From positions 1 through 64,000 of the forward strand of contig CAWUVH010000003.1 of NCBI GenBank assembly GCA_963925895.1: DNA of 64,000 nt, given 5' to 3'. Position 1 is the stretch's first letter. Every line of letters starts with the position of its first letter. Origin of the DNA: Eutrophovita sp913057845 (GTDB lineage: Bacteria > Pseudomonadota > Gammaproteobacteria > Burkholderiales > Eutrophovitaceae). Made by a program: the position numbers and the translations under genes. The notes beneath the pieces are model-generated. The model saw only the letters and a list, made by a program, of their open reading frames with translations, made no database searches and was not told where the DNA came from. Below are positions 16,990 to 27,060 of the stretch, piece after piece.

Positions 16990-19900
16990 CTATGCTGCCT
17001 CCCGTTCGTTTTTATTACCCTGAGCAAGCTCAGTTAAAGCGCGTCGGTACTCGTGAGGAAACACCTTTATAAACTTACCTCTCGCCACAGACCAATCAGT
17101 CAGTATTTCTTTGGCAAGCGGGCTGCTGGTGCGTCTTTGATGCTCAGAGACGAGATGCTTCAATAAGTCTTCATCGCGCATATTGTGATGTAACGTTTCA
17201 TCCGACTGCTCACTCGACAAAGGAAGTTTTTCCAGCGTAACCATCGCGTGGTTACAACGTCTATCAAAGTTGTCTTTAGGGTCGTAAACGTAAGCAATCC
17301 CTCCGCTCATGCCTGCTGCAAAGTTTCGCCCCGTTTCACCGAGCACAACAACAGTGCCTCCCGTCATATACTCACAACCATGATCGCCAACTCCCTCTAC
17401 CACCGCCGTTGCACCACTATTTCGCACCGCAAACCGCTCTCCCGCGACGCCTGAAAAAAAGGCTTCTCCTTCTACAGCGCCGTAAAGTACAGTATTACCA
17501 ATAATAATATTTTGGTGCGAAGCACCGGCAAACTGTTCAGAAGGGTGTATCACAATACGGCCCCCTGACAGACCTTTACCCACATAATCGTTCGCATCAC
17601 CTTTTAGATTAAACGTGATGCCACGAGCCAAAAACACTCCGAAACTTTGGCCTGCTGTGCCCTCAAAATTTACGGTCACGGTTTCATCTGGGAGTCCGGC
17701 GTGTCCATAGCGACTTGCCACTTGATTAGACAGCATGCCACCCACGCTCCGATTTGCATTAATCACCTTGCTCGTAATTTGAACAGCAACTTGATCCTCT
17801 AGCGCGCTCTTTGCCTCATCTATCAAAACATTATCCAACGCCTTTTCTAGGCCATGGTCTTGGCTCTCAAGGTGACGCCTAGCCACTTCATCAGGCATAT
17901 CGGGTCGATAAAAAATCTTAGAAAAATCCAACCCTTTTGCTTTCCAATGCGCTACCCCCTGCTTGGTGTCAAGCAAGTCAGATCGGCCGATAATTTCATT
18001 GAGGCTACGCACGCCCATCTGCGCCATAATCTCTCGCATTTCCTGCGCTACAAAATGGAAAAAGTTGATCACGTGTTCAGGTTTTCCTGAGAATTTTTTT
18101 CTCAAGGCGGGATCCTGGGTTGCGATGCCGACTGGACACGTATTTAGATGGCATTTACGCATCATGATGCAGCCCTCTACCACTAAGGGCGCTGTCGCAA
18201 ATCCAAACTCATCTGCTCCGAGCAGAGCGCCCACGATGACGTCTCTACCGGTTTTCATTTGACCGTCTACTTGCACAACGATACGACCTCGAAGCTGATT
18301 GAGCACTAGCGTTTGCTGAGTTTCAGATAAACCTAACTCCCACGGTGACCCCGCGTGCTTAATCGATGACATTGGAGACGCTCCGGTACCGCCATCGTGC
18401 CCAGCTATTACAACGTGATCAGATTTTGCCTTAGAAACACCAGCAGCTACAGTTCCAACCCCGATCTCCGATACGAGTTTGACACTGATCGAAGCCTTAG
18501 GATTTGCGTTTTTAAGGTCATGGATTAGCTGCGCCAAATCCTCAATGGAATAAATGTCGTGATGGGGTGGCGGCGAAATAAGTCCGACTCCTGGAACTGA
18601 AAATCTGAGCTTCGCTATATACTGCGACACCTTATGTCCAGGTAACTGCCCTCCTTCACCAGGCTTCGCACCTTGAGCAACCTTAATCTGAATTTGATCA
18701 GCATTTGCAAGATATTCCGCCGTCACACCGAATCGACCTGACGCAACTTGCTTAATTTTTGAGCGAAGCGTATCTCCCGCCTCAAGTTCGACATCAGCAA
18801 CCACAACAGCACCCAAAACATTTTTGGTGCTTGTCTTCGATTTAACCACTTTAAAGCGCCCAGGGTCCTCTCCCCCTTCGCCGGTATTTGACTTGCCCCC
18901 AATGCGATTCATCGCGATCGCAAGCGTGGTGTGGGCTTCGGTCGAAATAGAACCCAGCGACATCGCTCCAGTAGCAAAACGTTTAACAAGCTCTGTCCAG
19001 GGCTCTACCTCATCTATTGAAACAGGATCTGACAAAGGCTTTATTTCAAAGAGTCCACGCAAAGTCATATGTCGTCGACTTTGCTCGTTGATCATCTCTG
19101 CATAATCTTTATACGTGGAATACTCATTAGTTCTTGTCGCTCGCTGCAATGTCGCAATCGAATCCGGCGTCCACATATGAGCTTCACCACGCACCCTGAA
19201 CGCATACTCACCACCCGCATCTAGCGCAGATATTAAAGTCGGATCTTTTTCACTAAATGCACGAACGTGCTCCCTAATTGCCTCCTCAGCAACCTCGTGC
19301 AAACCAATGCCTTCAACATTGCTCGACGTTCCTGTAAAAAACCGCTCAATGAACTGAGTATTTAAGCCAATGGCCTCAAAAATTTGGGCACCGCAGTATG
19401 ACTGATAGGTAGATATACCCATTTTTGACATAACCTTATTTATGCCCTTGCCAATCGCTTTAATGAAGTTTTTTTGATTCGTTGCGGGCTCCTGCTTGAG
19501 ATCAACCGATATCGCCGCAAGTGTTTCCATCGTCAACCAAGGATGAATCGCCTCCGCGCCATAGCCAGCGAGCAGAGCGAAATGGTGCACCTCACGCGCC
19601 GAACCCGTACTGACAACAAGACCGGTCTTCGTTCTCAACCCGCTTCGCACCAAATGGTGATGAACACCACTCGTTGCCAACAACGCTGGGATCGCCACTC
19701 TTGCCTGGTCCACAGCGCTATCTGACAAAATCAATATCGTCTTGCCCTTGTGAACAGCACGCTCCGCTTGCTCACAAATCGCATTAAGTGACCGCTCCAT
19801 GCCATCTGGGCCATCATCCCGAACAAACGTCGTATCAATGACCTCACTATCAAATGCCCCATCGGTGAGCTGCCCAATATTAAGGAGTGCCTCATAATCA

Positions 19901-21627
19901 TCAAAGCCCAAGACCGGTTGGGAAACTTGAAGGCGTTTCGTAACTGTCGAATAATCAACCCCCAATAAATTAGGCTTCGGGCCAATATAGGAAATTAGCG
20001 ACATCACCAGCTCTTCCCGAATCGGGTCAACCGGTGGGTTTGTAACTTGTGCAAACAACTGCTTGAAATAGTTGTAGAGGGACTTATTTTTGTCAGACAA
20101 AACGGCAAGTGGGGAGTCATTTCCCATAGATGCCGTTGGCTCCTGGCCTGACTCTGCCATTGGCGTCAAAACAAACTTAATGTCTTCCTGCGTAAAACCA
20201 AAAGACTGTTGGATATCTAATAACCCTCGGGCATCTCTGGACACATTTTGCGTCTTAGCTGCCTTCAAGGCTGAGAGACTCACTACCGACTCACGCAAAA
20301 GAGCCCCGTAATCTCGCTTCGCAATCAAGGTTTCTTTAATTTCCTCATCACCAATAATTCGCCCCTGATCTGTGTCAATAAGCAACATCTTTCCAGGCTC
20401 TAAGCGCCACTTGTGAGCAATGTTTTCTTCTTTAATAGGTAAAACCCCTACCTCAGATGCGAGTATGACTAAGTCATCTTTCGTGACGACATAACGTGCG
20501 GGCCTCAAGCCATTCCGGTCCAGCGTGGCCCCTATCTGAACACCATCAGTAAAAGCTACCGCTGCGGGACCATCCCAAGGCTCCATAACCGGAGCATGGT
20601 ACTCAAAGAAATCTTTACGCTTCTGGCTCATTAGCGCGTTACCAGACCACGCCTCTGGGATCAACAACATCATGGCCTGCGCTGGGGTATAGCCACTCAA
20701 AACAAGCAACTCTAGTGCATTATCAAAGCTAGCCGAATCAGACTGTCCTTCATCAATCAAGGGCCACAATTTGGCGAGATCCTCTCCCATGACGGGCGAG
20801 GTTAAGGCTTGCTGTCGCGCCTTCATCCAATTGACATTTCCACGCAACGTGTTGAACTCGCCATTATGTCCGATCATCCTGAACGGATGCGCAAGCTCCC
20901 AGCTTGGGAACGTGTTTGTGGAGAAGCGTTGATGCACTAAGGCTAAAGCGGATGTGAATGTTGGGTTTAAAAGATCTAAATAATAATCGCCAACTTGGCT
21001 AGCAAGCAGCATCCCCTTGTAAATGATTGTTCTAGCAGACATTGATGGAAGATAAAAGCCTCCAGCTCCTACCTCGAGCGATGCTGTAACTCCATGCTCA
21101 ACTTGCTTGCGAATAACAAAAAGCTTCCGTTCAAAATCCTGAACACTGTTGCAATTACCACCGCGACCAACAAAAATTTGACGAACGACTGGCTCAACAT
21201 CTCGCGCAGTTTGACTGAGCCCCGAATTATCAACGGGAACATCTCGCCAGCCGAGAACCTCTTGGCCCTCAGCCTGAGCACACTCCTCTAGAAGGCGCTG
21301 TATCTTTGATCGGGCTGACTCATCCTGTGGCAGAAACACCATACCTACCCCGTAGGCTCCGATGTGGGGCAATTCGAACCCTAAATCTTCAAGGCCACGA
21401 AAAAACTCATCGGGAATTTGAACCAAGATGCCCGCCCCATCACCCAACAACGGATCAAAACCGGTTGCGCCACGATGGGTCAGATTATCTAAAACCTCCA
21501 GCCCTTGTCGAACAATGCTGTGACTTCTGTCCCCCTTGATGTGGACTACAAAGCCAACCCCGCACGCATCATGCTCGTTGGCGGGGTTATAAAGCCCTTG
21601 GGCAACAGGTTTTACAAACTTAGTCAC
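16990..21627 (-). CDS. gltB: Glutamate synthase large (alpha) subunit
   Basis: 1545 residues, full length. The amidotransferase nucleophile is Cys22 in DACGVGF after a short propeptide that would be cleaved. The FMN domain is followed by the cysteine cluster CHLNTCPVG that holds a [3Fe-4S] centre, and a GXGXG beta-helix domain ends the protein (GGxxxV repeats, MSGGIAYVYD). The start is GTG at 21627 with AGAGAGG seven bases upstream. With GltD it assimilates ammonia as the GOGAT half of GS-GOGAT. A perfect inverted repeat lies upstream at 21700-21726. Confidence 0.97.
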   Translation of the reverse strand: MTKFVKPVAQGLYNPANEHDACGVGFVVHIKGDRSHSIVRQGLEVLDNLTHRGATGFDPLLGDGAGILVQIPDEFFRGLEDLGFELPHIGAYGVGMVFLPQDESARSKIQRLLEECAQAEGQEVLGWRDVPVDNSGLSQTARDVEPVVRQIFVGRGGNCNSVQDFERKLFVIRKQVEHGVTASLEVGAGGFYLPSMSARTIIYKGMLLASQVGDYYLDLLNPTFTSALALVHQRFSTNTFPSWELAHPFRMIGHNGEFNTLRGNVNWMKARQQALTSPVMGEDLAKLWPLIDEGQSDSASFDNALELLVLSGYTPAQAMMLLIPEAWSGNALMSQKRKDFFEYHAPVMEPWDGPAAVAFTDGVQIGATLDRNGLRPARYVVTKDDLVILASEVGVLPIKEENIAHKWRLEPGKMLLIDTDQGRIIGDEEIKETLIAKRDYGALLRESVVSLSALKAAKTQNVSRDARGLLDIQQSFGFTQEDIKFVLTPMAESGQEPTASMGNDSPLAVLSDKNKSLYNYFKQLFAQVTNPPVDPIREELVMSLISYIGPKPNLLGVDYSTVTKRLQVSQPVLGFDDYEALLNIGQLTDGAFDSEVIDTTFVRDDGPDGMERSLNAICEQAERAVHKGKTILILSDSAVDQARVAIPALLATSGVHHHLVRSGLRTKTGLVVSTGSAREVHHFALLAGYGAEAIHPWLTMETLAAISVDLKQEPATNQKNFIKAIGKGINKVMSKMGISTYQSYCGAQIFEAIGLNTQFIERFFTGTSSNVEGIGLHEVAEEAIREHVRAFSEKDPTLISALDAGGEYAFRVRGEAHMWTPDSIATLQRATRTNEYSTYKDYAEMINEQSRRHMTLRGLFEIKPLSDPVSIDEVEPWTELVKRFATGAMSLGSISTEAHTTLAIAMNRIGGKSNTGEGGEDPGRFKVVKSKTSTKNVLGAVVVADVELEAGDTLRSKIKQVASGRFGVTAEYLANADQIQIKVAQGAKPGEGGQLPGHKVSQYIAKLRFSVPGVGLISPPPHHDIYSIEDLAQLIHDLKNANPKASISVKLVSEIGVGTVAAGVSKAKSDHVVIAGHDGGTGASPMSSIKHAGSPWELGLSETQQTLVLNQLRGRIVVQVDGQMKTGRDVIVGALLGADEFGFATAPLVVEGCIMMRKCHLNTCPVGIATQDPALRKKFSGKPEHVINFFHFVAQEMREIMAQMGVRSLNEIIGRSDLLDTKQGVAHWKAKGLDFSKIFYRPDMPDEVARRHLESQDHGLEKALDNVLIDEAKSALEDQVAVQITSKVINANRSVGGMLSNQVASRYGHAGLPDETVTVNFEGTAGQSFGVFLARGITFNLKGDANDYVGKGLSGGRIVIHPSEQFAGASHQNIIIGNTVLYGAVEGEAFFSGVAGERFAVRNSGATAVVEGVGDHGCEYMTGGTVVVLGETGRNFAAGMSGGIAYVYDPKDNFDRRCNHAMVTLEKLPLSSEQSDETLHHNMRDEDLLKHLVSEHQRRTSSPLAKEILTDWSVARGKFIKVFPHEYRRALTELAQGNKNEREAA

Positions 21628-21634
21628 AATCTTG

Positions 21635-21641
21635 CCTCTCT
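21635..21641 (-). promoter_or_regulatory. Shine-Dalgarno of gltB (GTG start)
   Basis: The coding strand reads AGAGAGG seven bases before GTG at 21627. It supports the non-ATG start, which also gives the expected short propeptide before the nucleophilic Cys22. Confidence 0.6.
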
Positions 21642-21699
21642 AAATCTTAAATTATTCCAGTAAAACTTTGGGCGTATTCAATAAATATCCCCAAAGACA

Positions 21700-21726
21700 C
21701 CAAATCCGGCTTGGCACCGGATTTGG
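21700..21726. repeat. Perfect 10-bp inverted repeat in the dgt-gltB gap
   Basis: CCAAATCCGG at 21700-21709 is matched by CCGGATTTGG at 21717-21726, a perfect 10-bp stem with a 7-base loop. No U-tract follows on either strand, so it is not a standard intrinsic terminator. It sits 73 bases before the gltB start and could be an operator, an RNA leader element or a processing site. It also lies inside a short leader frame (21678-21740, minus strand, 20 codons). Confidence 0.6.
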
Positions 21727-21784
21727 ATAAAACAGCTCATGTTACCGTGATACGAGGTATTTGATCAATATAAGGTAATTTTGA

Positions 21785-22912
21785 CTAGAAAGGATCCACG
21801 AGAAATAACTGTCGATATTCCTTCATCGCATATCGATCCGTCATACCGGCAATGTAGTCGGCAATGGCTCGCGGGGCATCCTTTTTCGCCTGAATTTGAT
21901 AACGAGGGGGCAGAAGCCCAACATTCTCGTTTAAAGCCTTGAATAAACCCTGAACCACCCGCTTAGCTTTATCCGCCATCCGTTGAACTTTGTAGTGACG
22001 ATACAGATTCCGATACAAATACTGCTGCACCTCTCGATGCTTGAGTTCCATCCCCTCACTGAAGCAAATCAAAGCAGGCAGCGAACGGACCCCATCGAGC
22101 GAAGACGGATTAGCGTCTTGAATTAGGCGGGCGCTCTCTTGCGTGAGATCAATAACAAAACTGTTCACCGTCCGTCTAATAGCCTCGCTGGCTTTGCGTT
22201 GCTCATCGATGCCGGGGTACTTCCGCGCAACAGCATGCACATGCTCCCCAAAAACCGGGAGCTCGCTCATAAGCTGGAGATCAAGTAAACCCGAGCGTAA
22301 CCCGTCGTCAATGTCGTGATTGTTATACGCGAGGCCATCCGCCATATTCGCCAACTGAGCCTCCAAAGAGGGGCGAAGCTTTTCGATAAACCGCGTTCCA
22401 ATCTCTCCGAGATCTTCAGCATTTTTTAATGAACAATGCTTCAAAATTCCTTCTCTCGTTTCAAAACACAGATTTAAACCCTCGAACTGGGCGTACCTGT
22501 GCTCTAAGCGGTCGACGACTCTTAAGGATTGAAGATTATGCTCAAACCCACCAAATTCACTCATGCACTCATTCAGCGCGTCCTGACCGCTGTGACCGAA
22601 TGGCGTATGCCCTAAATCATGAGCCAGTGCGATCGCCTCGACGAGATCAACGTTTAATCTCAGATTAGATGCGATGGATCGCGCGATCTGGGCTACCTCT
22701 AAGCTATGCGTCAGTCGGGTTCTAAAATGATCTCCCTCATGATTCACAAACACCTGGGTCTTGTACTCAAGCCTGCGAAAGGACGTTGAATGAATAATTC
22801 GATCTCGGTCTCGTTGAAATTCCGTTCGACCGAAAGCTTTCTCCTCATTGAATTGGCGCCCAGAAGTTATGTCCCTAGGGACCGCGTAATTCGCAAATAC
22901 TTCAGCCGACAT
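21785..22912 (-). CDS. dgt: dGTPase-like HD-domain triphosphohydrolase
   Basis: 375 residues. The HD metal site is shown by RLTHSLEVAQIAR and LAHDLGHTPFGHSGQDAL, and the N-terminus has the FRRLEYKTQVF segment of the bacterial dGTPase family. Members cleave dNTPs to deoxynucleoside and triphosphate. The length and sequence match the shorter type 2 'dGTPase-like' proteins rather than the longer E. coli Dgt. It starts two bases after the aroB stop, within the aroK-aroB-dgt run usual for Betaproteobacteria. Confidence 0.92.
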   Translation of the reverse strand: MSAEVFANYAVPRDITSGRQFNEEKAFGRTEFQRDRDRIIHSTSFRRLEYKTQVFVNHEGDHFRTRLTHSLEVAQIARSIASNLRLNVDLVEAIALAHDLGHTPFGHSGQDALNECMSEFGGFEHNLQSLRVVDRLEHRYAQFEGLNLCFETREGILKHCSLKNAEDLGEIGTRFIEKLRPSLEAQLANMADGLAYNNHDIDDGLRSGLLDLQLMSELPVFGEHVHAVARKYPGIDEQRKASEAIRRTVNSFVIDLTQESARLIQDANPSSLDGVRSLPALICFSEGMELKHREVQQYLYRNLYRHYKVQRMADKAKRVVQGLFKALNENVGLLPPRYQIQAKKDAPRAIADYIAGMTDRYAMKEYRQLFLVDPF

Positions 22913-22914
22913 AC

Positions 22915-24030
22915 TTAGCGCTCCGTCCCATCAAGCACTTCAACAAGCAGATCTCTAGGAAAGTCTCCAGTAACATAAGCAGCACCCAAACTTTTCAATA
23001 AAATCAAACGTAACTTGCCATCGAGCACCTTCTTGTCATAGCCCATTAATTCTAAGTAACGCTCTCGACCCAAATCTGGAGCATCGACCGGTAACCCGAT
23101 ACTACTTAACAACCGCTCTATACGATCCCAATCAGACTGCGTCAAAGATCCCATTAACACAGACAATCGCGAGGCAAGCAACATGCCGACGGCAACAGCC
23201 TCTCCATGAAGCCATTTACCATAACCGAGGCCAGCCTCAATCGCATGACCAAAAGTATGGCCAAAGTTCAACAATGCTCTTGAGCCTGACTCGGTCTCAT
23301 CATCTTCAACAATTCTCGCCTTGCTCGTACAACACCTCTCCACCGCATAACCCAAAGCATCGAAGTCTCGCTTCATCAATAATGTCACATTTTGTTCGAG
23401 CCAAACAAAAAAGGCTGCATCCATAATCGCCCCATACTTAACCACCTCGGCTAAGCCCGCCTGAAATTCTCGCTCAGGCAAGCTTTGCAGCATCTCTAAG
23501 TCGATGATGACGGCTTGAGGCTGATAAAAAGAACCAATCATGTTTTTTCCAGCAGGATGATTGATTGCGGTCTTACCGCCCACGGAGGAATCAACCTGTG
23601 ACAGCAATGTCGTCGGGACTTGCACCAATGGCACCCCTCGCTGATACGTGGCCGCGGCAAATCCCGCAACATCTCCCACGACACCCCCGCCTAGAGCGAC
23701 AATAGTAGTCGAACGATCGACCCGTCTCTCAATCAACTGATCATAGATTGAGGTAAGCGTCTCTTGCGTCTTAAATCGTTCTCCGTCTGGAATGATGACT
23801 TGCTCAACAGCAGCTCCCCCACTAGAAAAAAATTGGGCGACACGCTCAAAATAAAGAGGGCCCACTACATCGTTCGTAACCACAACATAACGTCGACTGC
23901 GTAATCCGCAAGCATCCAGCAAGTCCTTATTCCGAAAGGAGTCTCGCCCAACAAAAATCGGATACGTTCGATTTCCGAGTCCTACATTGATCTGCCTGTT
24001 GTTCATATCCTTAGTTAACAACCCGCTCAT
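22915..24030 (-). CDS. aroB: 3-dehydroquinate synthase
   Basis: 371 residues; an ATG eight codons later (24006) is an alternative start, but the ATG at 24030 overlaps the aroK stop by four bases, which favours coupling. The NAD-binding GGGVVGDVAGFAAATY and PTTLLSQVDSSVGGKTAIN stretches and the metal-ligand region NFGHTFGHAIE are intact. It cyclises DAHP to 3-dehydroquinate in the shikimate pathway. Confidence 0.96.
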   Translation of the reverse strand: MSGLLTKDMNNRQINVGLGNRTYPIFVGRDSFRNKDLLDACGLRSRRYVVVTNDVVGPLYFERVAQFFSSGGAAVEQVIIPDGERFKTQETLTSIYDQLIERRVDRSTTIVALGGGVVGDVAGFAAATYQRGVPLVQVPTTLLSQVDSSVGGKTAINHPAGKNMIGSFYQPQAVIIDLEMLQSLPEREFQAGLAEVVKYGAIMDAAFFVWLEQNVTLLMKRDFDALGYAVERCCTSKARIVEDDETESGSRALLNFGHTFGHAIEAGLGYGKWLHGEAVAVGMLLASRLSVLMGSLTQSDWDRIERLLSSIGLPVDAPDLGRERYLELMGYDKKVLDGKLRLILLKSLGAAYVTGDFPRDLLVEVLDGTER

Positions 24031-24599
24031 TGCGCTCGAGCGTTGATGAGTTCGTACTCCAGTCTATTTAAAAAAGTCTGCAGATTCGGTTCGCCAGTTT
24101 CAACCACCAAATCCGCTAAGGCAGTATAAATCGGATCTCGGACTAAAAATAAATCTTTAAGTCTTTCCAAAGGGTTCTCTGTATCCAAGAGTGGTCGACT
24201 TTTATCTGCGTGCGTTCTCTTCCATAAATCCTCTACCTGAGCCTTCAGGTATACAACGAATCCGTTCGAGCCCAATGACTTTCGATTATCTTCAGAAAGA
24301 ATGGCGCCACCACCTGTAGCCAATACGATATTGTCTAGGGCCGCAAGGTCTGCTATTACGGTTCGCTCGCGAGCTCGAAAGCCCTCTTCACCCTCATGAT
24401 GAAAAATCGTCGCAATGGACACTCCTGTTCGCTCTTCGATCACTTGGTCGGAGTCAAAAAAACTCTTTCGCGCGCGCTTCGCAAGCAGTCGTCCTACAGA
24501 TGACTTTCCAGCACCCATCATACCTACGAGGTAAATATTGCCCTTAAAAGAACTCAACGCGGCCTCTACTGAGTGGGCATGATCATTTGCTTTTTCCAT
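24027..24599 (-). CDS. aroK: Shikimate kinase
   Basis: 190 residues. Walker A is GMMGAGKSS (residues 26-34), shikimate-binding FFDSD and R-A-R-E follow, and the GGG motif is ATGGGAI. The N-terminus is about 20 residues longer than the minimal enzyme. It phosphorylates shikimate with ATP. It starts the aroK-aroB-dgt run and is divergent from mrcA across 168 bases. Confidence 0.95.
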   Translation of the reverse strand: MEKANDHAHSVEAALSSFKGNIYLVGMMGAGKSSVGRLLAKRARKSFFDSDQVIEERTGVSIATIFHHEGEEGFRARERTVIADLAALDNIVLATGGGAILSEDNRKSLGSNGFVVYLKAQVEDLWKRTHADKSRPLLDTENPLERLKDLFLVRDPIYTALADLVVETGEPNLQTFLNRLEYELINARAQ

Positions 24600-24767
24600 T
24601 GTTAAATTCTAACCGCTAACTCATACGCTGTACTAACTCTTGCAGATTTTTCTGCCCACCGAGTGAAAAATAAATTGCTATATATAGTTCTACCTAAAAA
24701 CCTTGGCATACTATAATGGCTCATAACCAATAATAGTTAGTAACCCGAACACACCAAACGAGCTTTA

Positions 24768-27041
24768 ATGCGCTTAAGTAACATACTTTCTAAACTTCTA
24801 TTGCTTTGCCTCAGCCTTGGCATTGTGGGGATTCTTGTTGCGACCTTTGCTTTCGTCACCGCCTACCCTCAGTTGCCTCCTGTAAATGCGCTGACCGATT
24901 ACAAACCCAAGTTACCGCTCCGAATTTATAGTCGAGAGGGGATCTTGATCGGCGAGTTTGGACAAGAGCACCGGGAGTTCATCGGCATCGACTCAGTCCC
25001 TGGACTTCTAAAAAATGCCATCATTGCAGCGGAAGATGAACACTTTTTAGAACACCATGGCATTGACTTCTACGGAATTGGCAGGGCCGCAATAGCGAAC
25101 CTCTCGGCCCGTGGCGCGCGACAAGGCGCAAGCACGATCACCATGCAAGTAGCACGCAATTTCTTTCTTTCGTCAGAGAAAACATTCACTCGAAAATTCA
25201 ATGAGGCACTGTTAGCCATTAAAATTGAACGTAATCTCACAAAAGACCAAATTCTTGAGCTCTACATCAACCAGATTTACCTAGGGCAACGAGCCTTCGG
25301 ATTCGCGGCCGCTTCTAAAGTCTACTTCGGCAAACCGCTGTCGCAAGCGTCATTGGCAGAAATATCTATGCTTGCGGGATTACCAAAAGCTCCCTCAAAA
25401 TATAACCCTGTGGCGAACCTTAAACGCGCCAAACAAAGACAAGCATACGTACTTAATAGAATGTTTGGCTTAGGCTTGATATCGGATCAAGACCTTAAAG
25501 TAGCTAAAACTGAGAGACTTAAGCTCTCTTCTGCGCGTCCAAATCCCAGCAGGCATGCTGAATTTTTCGTTGAAATGGTTCGACAAGCATTAACAGAACA
25601 ATACGGCGATGAAGCCTATACCAGAGGATTAAATGTTCACACTACGCTTTCAGTCAAGCACCAAGAAGCAGGCTTCCAAGCGTTAAAAAAAGGGCTAGAA
25701 AAACACGACCAAAGAGAGGGGTATCGTGGACCACTAGCAACACTCGATATCCCATCCAGGATAGATGATGAAGTGCTCGAAGAGTTCCTGCATGATTTCG
25801 AAAAGTTTGAGGACCTAACTCCCGCAGTTGTCGTTGATATAAACCCATCTGCGATTGAGAGTTATACAAAGGGCGTCGGTTTTGTCACCTTAAGTGGCGA
25901 AGGCACACAATTCGGCTCATTGGACCTCCTGGTAGGGTCTGAATCAGTTTCACCGTTAAAAAAGGGTGACCTGATTTATGTCCGTAAAAACAATAATGAT
26001 CTCTGGGTTCTTAGCCAGCTTCCTGCCGCCGAAGGCGCCGTTGTTTCGATTGATTCCGATACTGGGGCGATCCACGCGCTGGTAGGTGGGTACAACTTCT
26101 ATCGAAATAAATTTAATCATGTAACACAAGCCAAGAGGCAACCGGGGTCTAGCTTTAAACCCTTTATTTATTCTGCGGCATTAGAGCGCGGATTCACTCC
26201 AGGCACTATTATCGACGACGCCCCCTTTGAGATTGACGAGAGCCAAACTGGCTTTAAACGTTGGGATCCACAAAACTACGACGGAGAATTCGCTGGCCCA
26301 ATCAGCCTTCGATACGCGTTAGCTAAGTCTAAGAACTTAGTAGCCATTCGTATACTGCAGGCCATAACCCCAAACTATGCCCGTAATTTTTTAAGCCGAT
26401 TTGGGTTCAACCCGAAAAACCACCCCCCCTACTTGACCATGGCATTAGGGGCTGGCTCATCCACCCCACTCGAAATGGCTCGAGGTTACGCCGTTTTTGC
26501 CAATGGCGGCTATTTGGTCGAACCTCACTTCATTACACGCATCGAGGACATCGAGGGCAATCTATTATTTAAACCGAAACCACAACAAACAAAAACAACG
26601 TCAGATCGAATGATTAACGCACGAAATGTTTTCACGATGAACTCCCTTTTGCGGGGCGTTATTCAGAATGGGACAGGCATTCGCGCAAAATCCTTGGGGC
26701 GAAAAGATTTAGCAGGGAAAACTGGCACCACAAATGACAACATCGACGCTTGGTTCGCTGGTTTTCAACGGCGTATCGTTGCCATTACCTGGGTCGGCAA
26801 GGACCAACCCGAACCGCTGGGAGATAAAGAGACGGGATCAAAAGCTGCTCTGCCGATCTGGATCGATTACATGAAAGTAGCGCTTAAGGCGATTCCGGAA
26901 GAGGCGCCACCCAACCCACCAGAAGGCATCCGGTCCGTAATGATTGACCCAAAGACAGGATTGCCGACTGACAACGATGGAGTGCTGGAATATTTTTACG
27001 ATGAAAATGCTCCTAGCAAGAATTCGGGAATGTTGTTCTAA
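24768..27041 (+). CDS. mrcA: Penicillin-binding protein 1A, bifunctional transglycosylase/transpeptidase
   Basis: 757 residues. A single N-terminal membrane anchor (about residues 8-32) is followed by the GT51 transglycosylase domain with catalytic Glu89 in AAEDEHFLEHHG and the QGASTITMQVARN motif. An OB-like insert comes next, then the transpeptidase domain with SSFKPF (SxxK), SKN and KTGTTN. It polymerises and cross-links peptidoglycan on the periplasmic side. In many Betaproteobacteria the pilMNOPQ genes lie between this gene and aroK; here they are absent. It converges on hemB with 19 bases between stops. Confidence 0.96.
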   Translation: MRLSNILSKLLLLCLSLGIVGILVATFAFVTAYPQLPPVNALTDYKPKLPLRIYSREGILIGEFGQEHREFIGIDSVPGLLKNAIIAAEDEHFLEHHGIDFYGIGRAAIANLSARGARQGASTITMQVARNFFLSSEKTFTRKFNEALLAIKIERNLTKDQILELYINQIYLGQRAFGFAAASKVYFGKPLSQASLAEISMLAGLPKAPSKYNPVANLKRAKQRQAYVLNRMFGLGLISDQDLKVAKTERLKLSSARPNPSRHAEFFVEMVRQALTEQYGDEAYTRGLNVHTTLSVKHQEAGFQALKKGLEKHDQREGYRGPLATLDIPSRIDDEVLEEFLHDFEKFEDLTPAVVVDINPSAIESYTKGVGFVTLSGEGTQFGSLDLLVGSESVSPLKKGDLIYVRKNNNDLWVLSQLPAAEGAVVSIDSDTGAIHALVGGYNFYRNKFNHVTQAKRQPGSSFKPFIYSAALERGFTPGTIIDDAPFEIDESQTGFKRWDPQNYDGEFAGPISLRYALAKSKNLVAIRILQAITPNYARNFLSRFGFNPKNHPPYLTMALGAGSSTPLEMARGYAVFANGGYLVEPHFITRIEDIEGNLLFKPKPQQTKTTSDRMINARNVFTMNSLLRGVIQNGTGIRAKSLGRKDLAGKTGTTNDNIDAWFAGFQRRIVAITWVGKDQPEPLGDKETGSKAALPIWIDYMKVALKAIPEEAPPNPPEGIRSVMIDPKTGLPTDNDGVLEYFYDENAPSKNSGMLF

Positions 27042-27060
27042 GGCTTAACGTCGAACCAAA

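Noticed and set aside
24700..24720. TATAAT upstream of mrcA as a promoter
   Set aside because: The -10 box is good, but no acceptable -35 lies 16-18 bases upstream and the nearby TTGGCA is far too close.
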